A stretch of 64,000 nt of DNA from RGIG529 sp050950425 (GTDB lineage Bacteria; Bacillota; Clostridia; Oscillospirales; Oscillospiraceae): contig JBMNHO010000002.1 in NCBI GenBank assembly GCA_050950425.1, positions 1,116,001-1,180,000 of the forward strand, given 5' to 3'. Positions 54,178 through 64,000 of the stretch are shown here, piece by piece. The notes under the pieces are model-generated. The model did no database searches. It had not been told where the DNA came from and worked only from the letters and a program-made list of their open reading frames with translations. A program made the translations under genes and the position numbers. Each line of letters starts with the position of its first letter. The first letter of the stretch is position 1.

Positions 54178-54249
54178 CAAAGACAAGCCATATAGATACA
54201 TAAGAAGCGAAAGCGGCACAGAGAATCGAATAACAGGGAAGTCCAAGAT

Positions 54250-54326
54250 GGGCCCATAGCTCAGCTGGTTAGAGCGCACGACTGATAATCGTGAGGTCGG
54301 TGGTTCGAGTCCACTTGGGCCCACCA
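54250..54326 (+). tRNA. tRNA-Ile (GAT)
   Basis: In the 16S-23S spacer. Acceptor GGGCCCA/TGGGCCC, anticodon loop CTGATAA with GAT, T-loop GGTTCGAGTCC, encoded CCA. Confidence 0.97.
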
Positions 54327-54591
54327 AGAATTTGAGGGTGGATTCAAGTATTTAACATGTGTTGAGTATTTGAATCTGGCTTCAACAGGAGCTGGGAAGC
54401 TGCACCTTGAAAACTGAACAATAACAATTAAGACAAGCAAGGCAACAGAGAGGCAAATGGCCAGGCACTAAATGCCTGGAAAATAGATTGTGGAATTTAT
54501 TCAAAAAGATGGGTAAATACAATGTAGCCAAAAAAACTTCTTTGAAGCCTGCATAATTCTCAAATAGCGTATCAAGACCGATATGTAAAGT

Positions 54592-57444
<2,853 letters not shown>

Positions 57445-57555
57445 ACACGAGAAGGTATGCAGGCTTATATTGCGTTGCTTGATTTAAGGTTGTTGTTCAG
57501 TTTTGAGGGTGCAGTGTGCGGTGGCAGGTGCAGCCCGTTTCGGGCGCAGGATTAT

Positions 57556-57631
57556 GCACCTTTAGCTCAGTTGGTAGAGCACCTGACTCTTAATCAGGGT
57601 GTCCAGGGTTCGAGTCCCTGAAGGTGTACCA
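57556..57631 (+). tRNA. tRNA-Lys (CTT)
   Basis: Located between 23S and 5S. Acceptor GCACCTT/AAGGTGT, anticodon loop CTCTTAA with CTT, T-loop GGTTCGAGTCC, encoded CCA. Confidence 0.96.
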
Positions 57632-57687
57632 GATTCATACAGACCAATGTCTGTTGGTATAGATCATCAGAGGACGAGAAGCGGTAT

Positions 57688-57762
57688 GGCCCGTTGGTCA
57701 AGTGGTCAAGACGGCGGCCTCTCACGCCGCAATCAGGAGTTCGACTCTCCTACGGGTCACCA
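57688..57762 (+). tRNA. tRNA-Glu (CTC)
   Basis: Located between 23S and 5S. Acceptor GGCCCGT/ACGGGTC, anticodon stem GCGGC/GCCGC with loop CTCTCAC (anticodon CTC), T-loop AGTTCGACTCT, encoded CCA. Confidence 0.95.
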
Positions 57763-57785
57763 TCTTTCTAATTTTTAAAAAAAGC

Positions 57786-57814
57786 TTGATTTTTGGCTTG
57801 TTATATGGTATGCT
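57786..57814 (+). promoter_or_regulatory. Possible internal promoter before 5S
   Basis: TTGATT (57786-57791), 17-base spacer, TATGCT (57809-57814), about 80 bases before 5S. It would allow separate expression of 5S and the five downstream tRNAs. Confidence 0.5.
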
Positions 57815-57892
57815 TTTTACTGCGAAAAGGGCGGTAAGGAGAGAAAAATATCTTCTTTTCTTTGCTTACTTTCTTTTTCTAAGAAAGTATAG

Positions 57893-58007
<115 letters not shown>

Positions 58008-58042
58008 CAATAAGGGCCTGGATTGTTTCAGGCCCTTCATAT

Positions 58043-58118
58043 TCCTCAATAGCTCAGTCGGTAGAGCATGCGGCTGTTAACCGCAGGGTCGTTGGTTCGA
58101 GTCCAACTTGAGGAGCCA
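58043..58118 (+). tRNA. tRNA-Asn (GTT)
   Basis: Acceptor TCCTCAA/TTGAGGA, anticodon loop CTGTTAA with GTT, discriminator G, encoded CCA. Confidence 0.97.
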
Positions 58119-58185
58119 ATGTACCGGTATTGCCGTCACGAAATATCGTGGCGGCAATCTGTGTACAAAACGTTGTTTCCGGCGT

Positions 58186-58262
58186 GGGCCCTTAGCTCAG
58201 TTGGTTAGAGCATCCGGCTCATAACCGGACGGTCCACGGTTCAAGTCCGTGAGGGCCCACCA
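58186..58262 (+). tRNA. tRNA-Met (CAT), elongator type
   Basis: Acceptor GGGCCCT/AGGGCCC fully paired, anticodon loop CTCATAA with CAT, encoded CCA. The paired first base excludes an initiator; an Ile2 (lysidine) tRNA with CAT cannot be fully excluded. Confidence 0.9.
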
Positions 58263-58358
58263 AACAGTTTTGTAAGGCGGGCGGCCGTCTGTTTTCGGAA
58301 AAGGCATATAGGCGCCGCTTTTCGCAGGAACCGGATGGGAAAAACCTGGTTTCCGTAT

Positions 58359-58434
58359 AGGGGTATAGCTCAGCAGGTAGAGCAGCGGTCTCCAAAACCG
58401 CGTGCCGAGGGTTCGATTCCTTCTACCCCTGCCA
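58359..58434 (+). tRNA. tRNA-Trp (CCA)
   Basis: Acceptor AGGGGTA/TACCCCT, anticodon stem GCGGT/ACCGC with loop CTCCAAA (anticodon CCA), discriminator G, encoded CCA. Confidence 0.97.
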
Positions 58435-58446
58435 GATGATACATTC

Positions 58447-58523
58447 GGCCCAGTAGTTCAGTTGGTTAGAACGCCAGCCTGTCACGCTGGAGGTCGACGG
58501 TTCGAGCCCGTTCTGGGTCGCCA
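58447..58523 (+). tRNA. tRNA-Asp (GTC)
   Basis: Acceptor GGCCCAG/CTGGGTC, anticodon stem CCAGC/GCTGG with loop CTGTCAC (anticodon GTC), discriminator G, encoded CCA. Confidence 0.97.
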
Positions 58524-58556
58524 TTTACTTTTTGCGAATCGGCAAAAAGTAAATCT

Positions 58557-58632
<76 letters not shown>

Positions 58633-58677
58633 GCAAAGAGCCCTGTAATCTTAAGATTACAGGGCTCTTTGCGTTTT
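58633..58677 (+). terminator. rRNA/tRNA operon terminator
   Basis: GCAAAGAGCCCTGTAATCTT is followed directly by its full complement (58633-58672), then GTTTTCATTG. Confidence 0.92.
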
Positions 58678-59049
58678 CATTGCTTGGGCGCAATGATGAA
58701 ATTGGGGTGTCGGGGGTTTAGGGGAGGCATATTCTCCAGATACCTTTTTCTCGGCTGGCAGGATGGCGGGAGCTGCGATGCCGTCAAGGCGGTCAAGCGG
58801 CGAAAAAGGGAGATCTCTGGCGGCAAGGCTTGGAAAAAGTGGCTTTGAGGCGCCATGTTTTTGGTTGTACCCCGCTCAAAACTTTGATACAATGGAAGGA
58901 CTTCTTCATCCGTTCCCTTACAGGGAAAGGAAAGGAAGATGTTTTTTCGATTACAAAATGAAAAGAAGATCTGTCGTGTTGGGTTGAAGCCCAAGCATTT
59001 GATCCATTCCATGCATTCCAATCTTTCAAAAAGGAGGCGGAGAGACCCC
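58678..59049. other. Intergenic region upstream of the zinc-ribbon/TPM pair
   Basis: About 370 bases. I see no gene; open frames here are not protein-like. The promoter at 58865-58893 is the only supported element. Confidence 0.5.
58865..58893 (+). promoter_or_regulatory. Predicted promoter of the zinc-ribbon/TPM operon
   Basis: TTGTAC (58865-58870), 17-base spacer, TACAAT (58888-58893). The leader is about 150 bases. Confidence 0.65.
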
Positions 59050-60147
59050 ATGGCCAATCAAGTGACAAATTACAAGTGCCCGGCATGCACCGGCCCGCTT
59101 TATTTCAAGGGGGAAAGCGGCAAGCTTGTGTGCGAACACTGTGACAACGCATACGACGTTTCCACCATCGAGCAATTATACGCGGACAAAGAACGGCAGG
59201 AGCAGGCGGCCAACACACAGGAACCCCAATGGGACATGAGCCAAGGAAGGGAAGCCTGGACGCAGGAGGAGAAGGACGCCCTACGCGTGTATCAGTGTCC
59301 GTCCTGCGGCGGGGAAATCGTGTGCGACAAGACCACAGCCGCCACCAGCTGCCCATATTGCAGCAATGCCACGGTGCTTCCCGGGCAGCTGAAGGGCGCA
59401 TTCAGGCCCGATTTTGTCCTTCCGTTCCGGTTGGGGAAAAAAGCGGCGGTCGAGGCGCTGAAAAAACACTGCAAGGGAAAGCTGCTTTTGCCCAAATCGT
59501 TTTTGCCGGAGCATCGCTTAGAAGAGATAAAAAGCGTTTATGTTCCCTTCTGGCTGTTTGACTGCAACGCCCACGCGGACATCATATACAGGGCCCAGAA
59601 GGTGCGCCATTGGACAGAGGGGAAGTATGACGTGACAGAGGTTTCCCACTATAGGGTGGCACGCAAGGGGCGGGTGGATTTTCGGCGTGTCCCCGTGGAC
59701 GGCTCCAGCAAGATGCCGGACGCCCATATGGACGCCATCGAGCCGTTTGATTATCAGGAACTAAAGCCCTTTACCCTGTCGTATCTGCCCGGCCACTTGG
59801 CGGATCAATACGATGTGGATGAAACGGAATGCGCCCAGCGCGCCAACGCCCGCATAGAAACCAGCACAGAGCGGATGTTTGCCGCCACCCTGGGCGGGTA
59901 CAGCTCTCACCAAGTGGAATATGCCGACATTCAAATGGAACAGGGCGAAGTGAACTACGCGCTGCTGCCCGTATGGCTGCTGAGCGCCCAGTGGCAGGAG
60001 AAGCCGTTTCTCTTCGCCATGAACGGACAGACCGGAAAAATGATCGGCGATTTACCCGTTTCAAAAGGACGGCTGGCGGCATGGTTTTTTGGAACGTTCG
60101 GGCTGCTGGCCGCCGTGTTGATCGTTGCCGCGTATCTTTTTTTATGA
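59050..60147 (+). CDS. TFIIB-type zinc-ribbon protein with C-terminal membrane helix
   Basis: A 365-residue protein often mislabelled as a helicase. It has two zinc ribbons: CPACTGPLYFKGESGKLVCE followed by HCDNAYDV (about 9-38) and CPSCGGEIVCDKTTAATSCP followed by YCSNATVL (about 80-108), a middle domain beginning PDFVLPFRLGKKAAVEALKK with VYVPFWLFDCNA, and a last hydrophobic helix AAWFFGTFGLLAAVLIVAAY. Function unknown; a cytosolic zinc-ribbon head anchored to the membrane is the likely topology. AAGGAGG precedes the ATG. The TPM gene starts 11 bases later. Confidence 0.82.
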   Translation: MANQVTNYKCPACTGPLYFKGESGKLVCEHCDNAYDVSTIEQLYADKERQEQAANTQEPQWDMSQGREAWTQEEKDALRVYQCPSCGGEIVCDKTTAATSCPYCSNATVLPGQLKGAFRPDFVLPFRLGKKAAVEALKKHCKGKLLLPKSFLPEHRLEEIKSVYVPFWLFDCNAHADIIYRAQKVRHWTEGKYDVTEVSHYRVARKGRVDFRRVPVDGSSKMPDAHMDAIEPFDYQELKPFTLSYLPGHLADQYDVDETECAQRANARIETSTERMFAATLGGYSSHQVEYADIQMEQGEVNYALLPVWLLSAQWQEKPFLFAMNGQTGKMIGDLPVSKGRLAAWFFGTFGLLAAVLIVAAYLFL

Positions 60148-60158
60148 GGAGGGGCGAC

Positions 60159-60953
60159 ATGAAAAAAAGAATGGTATCTGTTTTGCTGCTTCTTCTGCTG
60201 GGCGCCCACATGTCTGGATTTGCCCTGGCGGAGGGGGAGCAGGTTCCGTCCGGGCTTGTGACAGACCGGGCCGGGCTTTTAACGGCGGAAGAACAGGAAA
60301 CCCTGTCCCGCCGGGCCGCGGAGATCACAGAGGATTATGGGTGCGCCGTTTACATCCTGACAGTGGACGACATTGGGAGCGAATCCCCCCGGGCATATGC
60401 AAAAAACGTTTACCGGGACAATGAACTGGGATATGGGGACGCGCGAAGCGGCATTTTGTTTATGGTAAGCATAGAAAGCCGGGACTATGTGACCATTACG
60501 TATGGCGCCGGCACCACGGCATTTACCGATGGCGACATCAAGCAGATCGAGCAGGCGCTGCTGCCCGATCTGTCGGGCGGGGCATATTTCGAGAGCTTTT
60601 CCACGTACCTGGAAGAGTGCCGTTGGCATCTGGCGTATGGGAAAGGCGCCGGCGGGGAAACGAACCCGGAGGGGCATGCGCTGACAGCCATCGAAGTGGG
60701 CGGGTCTGTGGCGATTGCCCTTGTGGTTGCGTCTGTTGTGTGCCTTGTGCTGCTCCGCCAAATGAAAACGGCGGTGCCGAAAGGGGAGGCGGACACCTAC
60801 ATCCCGAAAAACGGCTTTCATGTGACGGCATCAGAAGATTTGTTTTTGTATGCCGCAGTTACACGAACGAAACGGGAAACAGAACGACAGAACACAGGCG
60901 GATCTTCTGTGGACGCAGACGGGTTCGGCGGAAGCCAGGGCGGAAAGTTTTGA
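60159..60953 (+). CDS. TPM-domain membrane protein
   Basis: A 264-residue protein with a signal peptide MKKRMVSVLLLLLLGAHMSG then FALAEG, an extracytoplasmic TPM domain (about 35-165, VTDRAGLLTAEEQETLSRRA, YAKNVYRDNELGYG, YGAGTTAFTDGDIKQIEQAL), one transmembrane helix VGGSVAIALVVASVVCLVLL and a short Gly/Ser-rich cytoplasmic tail ending GGSQGGKF. TPM proteins in other organisms aid photosystem repair or have phosphatase activity; here function is unknown. AGGAGGGG precedes the ATG and the zinc-ribbon partner is directly upstream. Confidence 0.87.
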   Translation: MKKRMVSVLLLLLLGAHMSGFALAEGEQVPSGLVTDRAGLLTAEEQETLSRRAAEITEDYGCAVYILTVDDIGSESPRAYAKNVYRDNELGYGDARSGILFMVSIESRDYVTITYGAGTTAFTDGDIKQIEQALLPDLSGGAYFESFSTYLEECRWHLAYGKGAGGETNPEGHALTAIEVGGSVAIALVVASVVCLVLLRQMKTAVPKGEADTYIPKNGFHVTASEDLFLYAAVTRTKRETERQNTGGSSVDADGFGGSQGGKF

Positions 60954-61004
60954 AAAAGAGCCATCAAAGGGCGGCAATCAGCCGGCCTTTGATGGCTCTT
61001 CCCT
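60953..61004 (+). terminator. Terminator of the TPM operon
   Basis: AAGAGCCATCAAAGG (60956-60970) pairs with its complement at 60986-61000 around a 15-base loop; A run before, CCCTTTGG after. Confidence 0.7.
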
Positions 61005-61133
61005 TTGGTGGCGCTTTAAAAGCAGAAAGGCGGAGAAAAACGGAGAAAGGGGGTTGGCGCCCGGGGCGGCAGAAGGCCGGGGGACAGGGGCCGCGCAAAA
61101 GGGAACAAACGGAGCAGGCCGCGCGCTCCTAGG

Positions 61134-61946
61134 CTACGACCGGGGCAGAAGCTGAATCAGCGCCGCCTGGGACCCTCGGGCCTGCCCCATGACCCGATGG
61201 GACCAATATAAGCCGTTTTGGCAGCGGGTGCAGTCCTCCGCCGTGGAAATGTTTAAAACCCCCGCCCGACGCAGCCAAAGGGCGTTGATCCCCTTGAGAT
61301 CCACATGATATTTGTCCCCTTTTGGCTGAATATAGGGGCGAGCCAAATCACCCAAAGCGGCAGACATGGCGTCGGGTACGTCCCGGTCCGTTTCAAAGCA
61401 GCAAAGGGAAAGGCCGGGGCCGATGGCGGCCAAAATATGCTCCGGGCGGCAGCCGAAGGCTTCCGTCATGCGGGAGACGGCTTTTCCGGCAATGCCAAGC
61501 GCCGTGCCCCGCCAGCCGGCATGCACGGCGCCGACGGCCCGGGCCACCGGGTCATACAGCAGGACGGGAATGCAGTCTGCCGAAAACACAGCCAGAGGCA
61601 GACCGGGGACGTTGGTGATCAGTCCGTCCGCCTCATAGTCAACGGGGCGAAACAGCCCCTTGCCCGCGTCCGCCATGGTCACCGCACGCACCCCGTCCCC
61701 GTGAACCTGCCGGGAAAACACCAGACGTTCCCCCGCCATACCCAGAGCGGAGCAGAAAATCCGGTAATTTTCAAGGACGGCGCCGGGGTCGTCTCCCCGG
61801 CCGGCGCCCAGGTTCAAAGAAGCAAACATCCCCTGGCTGACGCCGCCCTTTCGGGTGGAAAAACCATGGAGAACACCGCCGGCGGCCACTAGGCTGTCGG
61901 CGGTGAGATAGATAAGATGATTTTGTTGTTGTTTCGTCATGCTCAT
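61134..61946 (-). CDS. pgeF: Purine nucleoside phosphorylase PgeF (YfiH, laccase domain)
   Basis: YfiH/YlmD proteins are zinc-dependent purine nucleoside phosphorylases and adenosine deaminases, also reported as peptidoglycan-editing factors; the old name is polyphenol oxidase. The 270-residue protein has HGFSTRKGGVSQGMFASLNL, the metal ligands in RQVHGDGV, SADCIPVLLYD and GAVHAGWRGTALGIAGK, and IGPGLSLCCFE. The start is uncertain among ATGs at 61946 and 61940; GAGGGT favours 61946. It lies 44 bases downstream of nothing on its strand except secA, whose coding strand it shares. Confidence 0.9.
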   Translation of the reverse strand: MSMTKQQQNHLIYLTADSLVAAGGVLHGFSTRKGGVSQGMFASLNLGAGRGDDPGAVLENYRIFCSALGMAGERLVFSRQVHGDGVRAVTMADAGKGLFRPVDYEADGLITNVPGLPLAVFSADCIPVLLYDPVARAVGAVHAGWRGTALGIAGKAVSRMTEAFGCRPEHILAAIGPGLSLCCFETDRDVPDAMSAALGDLARPYIQPKGDKYHVDLKGINALWLRRAGVLNISTAEDCTRCQNGLYWSHRVMGQARGSQAALIQLLPRS

Positions 61947-61989
61947 GATCAAAAACCCTCAAAGTACAGTCCCCGGACGGGGAGGACAG

Positions 61990-64000
61990 TCATTGGTTCA
62001 TCCCGCAGCATTTTTTATATTTTTTGCCGCTGCCGCAGGGGCAAGGCTCGTTGGGGCCGGGCTTGCGGGCTTTTTTCACCGGCTGTTTTTTCAAGGTGCC
62101 GTCCCCCCCGGCGGTTTCCCCGGTGACCTTAGCGACCTTTTCCCGTTTGACCGAGGCGCTGTTCTGCACCCTGGCCAAAAAGACCCGGCGCACGGTTTCG
62201 CTCTGGATGGCGGCGATCATCTCTTCAAACATGGCGTAGCCTTCCCGCTTGTATTCCACAACGGGGTCGCTCTGGCCATATGCCCGCAGGACGATGCCCT
62301 TGCGCAGCTCGGACATGGCGTCAATGTGATCCATCCAGTATTCGTCTACCACCCGAAGGGTCATCACCCGCTCCAGCTCCCGCATCAGCGGGGTGCCAAG
62401 CGCCTCCTCTTTTGTTTCATAAACGTCAAGCGCCCGTTCGGAAAGAAGCTCGATCAGCTCGTCCCCGTGCTTGTGGGCAAGGGCTTCGTCGGAAAGGGAA
62501 AGCTCCCCTTTTTGCAGGAACATCCCTTCAAAGGAGGCGCAGACAGCACGCCACTCTTCCTCTGTGATATGGTGCCGTTCCCCCATGGCGGCGTGAACGG
62601 CGCTGGAAATGGCGGATGCAATCATCGTTTCGATGGATGATTTGAGATCTTCCCCGTCCAGTACCTTCCGGCGCTGCTCGTAGATGACCTTCCGCTGAAC
62701 GTTCATCACGTCGTCATATTGCAAAACCGATTTTCGGGACTGGAAGTTGCGGGACTCCACCTTTTTCTGGGCGTTTTCAATGGCGTTGGATAATATTTTC
62801 TGCTCGATGGGGGTGTCCTCGTCAATGCCCAAGGTGTCCATCATGCCCATGACCCGGTCGGACCCGAACAGGCGCATGATATCATCCTCCAACGAAAGGA
62901 AAAAGCGGGATTCGCCCGGGTCGCCCTGCCGCCCGGCCCGGCCGCGCAGCTGGTTGTCGATCCGGCGGGACTCGTGCCGCTCCGTACCTAGGATGAACAG
63001 CCCCCCCGCTTCGCAGACCTTGGCGGCCTCCGCCGCGATGACCTCTTTGTGCTTGGCTTCCGCCGCCGCAAATTTGGCCCGGGCATCCAACATTTCTTCG
63101 TTGTCTGTTTCGGCAAAGCCGGTGGCCTCGGCCAGCATCTCTTCCGACAGGCCGGATTTCCGCAGCTCCGATTTGGCCAAATATTCCGCGTTGCCGCCCA
63201 AAACGATGTCGGTGCCGCGGCCTGCCATGTTGGTGGCCACGGTCACAGCGCCCACCTTGCCCGCCTGGGCCACGATTTCCGCTTCCTTTTCGTGGTGCTT
63301 GGCGTTTAACACATGGTGCTTGATGCCCCGCTTGGAGAGCAGCTTGGATAAATATTCGCTCTTTTCAATGGAAACGGTACCCACCAGAACGGGCTGGCCC
63401 TTTTCGTGGCAGGCGGCGATTTGTTCGATAATGGCCCGGTATTTCCCCGCCTCGTTTTTATACACCAGGTCGGGACGGTCGTCTCGCACCATGGGCCGGT
63501 TGGTGGGAATTTCGATGACGTCTAATTCATAGGTATGGTTAAACTCCGGCTCCTCCGTCAAAGCCGTTCCCGTCATGCCGGAGAGCTTGTCGTATAGCCG
63601 GAAATAGTTCTGGAACGTGATGGTGGCAAGGGTTTTGCTCTCCCGGGCCACTTCCACCTTTTCCTTGGCTTCAATGGCCTGGTGCAGCCCCTCGGAGTAC
63701 CGGCGGCCATACATCAACCGGCCGGTGAATTCGTCTACGATGATGACTTCCCCGTCTTTGACCACATAGTCAATGTCCCGCTTCATCAGCCCCCGGGCGC
63801 GGATGGCCTGGTTGATGTGGTGGGAGAGGGTGGTGTTTTCCGGCGCGGACAAGTTGTCCAGATTAAAGTTTGCTTCCGCCTTGGCGATGCCCCGGGCCGT
63901 CAAAGTGGCGGAGCGAGCCTTTTCGTCTACCACATAGTCTGCGTCAATGTCCTCCGCTTCCTCTTCTTTTTCGTCCACAGAGGCAATCCGCATGCCGGAA
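61990..64000 (-). CDS. secA: Protein translocase ATPase SecA (5' part beyond window)
   Basis: SecA drives preprotein export through SecYEG. The visible 670 codons start inside NBD1 (ISG-type segment SGMRIASVDEK) and include VVKDGEVIIVDEFTGRLMYG, FQNYFRLYDKLSGMTGTALT, IPTNRPMVRDDRPDLVYKNE, NMAGRGTDIVLGGNAEYLAK, RRIDNQLRGRAGRQGDPGES, the helical wing domain, and a C-terminal zinc knuckle GPNEPCPCGSGKKYKKCCG (SEC-C). The upstream end lies beyond position 64000. pgeF follows 43 bases after its stop. Confidence 0.97.
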   Translation of the reverse strand, partial: SGMRIASVDEKEEEAEDIDADYVVDEKARSATLTARGIAKAEANFNLDNLSAPENTTLSHHINQAIRARGLMKRDIDYVVKDGEVIIVDEFTGRLMYGRRYSEGLHQAIEAKEKVEVARESKTLATITFQNYFRLYDKLSGMTGTALTEEPEFNHTYELDVIEIPTNRPMVRDDRPDLVYKNEAGKYRAIIEQIAACHEKGQPVLVGTVSIEKSEYLSKLLSKRGIKHHVLNAKHHEKEAEIVAQAGKVGAVTVATNMAGRGTDIVLGGNAEYLAKSELRKSGLSEEMLAEATGFAETDNEEMLDARAKFAAAEAKHKEVIAAEAAKVCEAGGLFILGTERHESRRIDNQLRGRAGRQGDPGESRFFLSLEDDIMRLFGSDRVMGMMDTLGIDEDTPIEQKILSNAIENAQKKVESRNFQSRKSVLQYDDVMNVQRKVIYEQRRKVLDGEDLKSSIETMIASAISSAVHAAMGERHHITEEEWRAVCASFEGMFLQKGELSLSDEALAHKHGDELIELLSERALDVYETKEEALGTPLMRELERVMTLRVVDEYWMDHIDAMSELRKGIVLRAYGQSDPVVEYKREGYAMFEEMIAAIQSETVRRVFLARVQNSASVKREKVAKVTGETAGGDGTLKKQPVKKARKPGPNEPCPCGSGKKYKKCCGMNQ

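Overview
The window is the origin region of a Gram-positive endospore-forming Clostridia genome, by eye about 55-60% G+C. The 16S rRNA, SpoVT, a SleL-like spore-cortex enzyme, Asp23/YloV, NfnAB and thiolase all fit an anaerobic Clostridia, probably Oscillospirales. I do not name a genus from reading alone.

Layout. 1-9.1 kb (minus strand) is the replication core: dnaA, a DnaA-box cluster, dnaN, recF, a remB-like gene, gyrB, gyrA, rnhA. 9.4-18.1 kb (also minus) holds a tightly overlapping operon mnmG - cyclase - mnmA - ABC exporter - Nudix - ylmH, preceded by a metallophosphoesterase and a NYN/LOTUS protein. At about 18.3 kb transcription flips to plus with the usual origin partner operon rpmH-rnpA-yidD-yidC-jag, so the dnaA half and the rpmH half are separated by about 9 kb. 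21-32 kb: tRNA-Val, degV, small membrane and zinc-ribbon genes, a CDF transporter next to a DUF4342 gene, a corrinoid adenosyltransferase, then a run of four genes (prmA, yfbR-like, ACT, UPF0210) heavily damaged by single-base indels, a nitroreductase and spoVT. 32-44 kb: galactofuranose genes (glf plus GT2), the SleL-like protein, nfnAB with a TSCPD gene, a nested palindrome, an unknown multi-zinc protein, guaB, a sirtuin, tRNA-Thr and metF. 44-51.6 kb: thlA, xdhC, asp23-fakA, patB, metA. 52-58.7 kb: one rRNA operon driven by five tandem sigma-A-type promoters: 16S, tRNA-Ala, tRNA-Ile, 23S, tRNA-Lys, tRNA-Glu, 5S, then Asn, Met, Trp, Asp, Thr. 58.7-64 kb: a zinc-ribbon/TPM gene pair, pgeF and the 3' two thirds of secA.

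Functional themes. Replication and topology (dnaA, dnaN, recF, gyrAB), RNA and ribosome maturation (rnpA, mnmA, mnmG, prmA, rRNA/tRNA), protein insertion (yidC, yidD, secA), methionine and one-carbon metabolism (metF, patB, metA with an acetyl-CoA-type residue), bifurcating electron transfer (nfnAB) and fatty-acid kinase parts (fakA, a degV/fakB).

Data quality. Homopolymer-type single-base indels break gyrA (tail), recF, the DUF4342 gene and, very densely, 27.05-29.14 kb. Protein conservation continues across the breaks in other frames, so I read these as probable assembly errors rather than gene decay. No CRISPR array, prophage, transposase or biosynthetic cluster was seen. The most curious non-coding items are the five-promoter rRNA array, the nested palindrome at 38.94-39.08 kb and the split origin.
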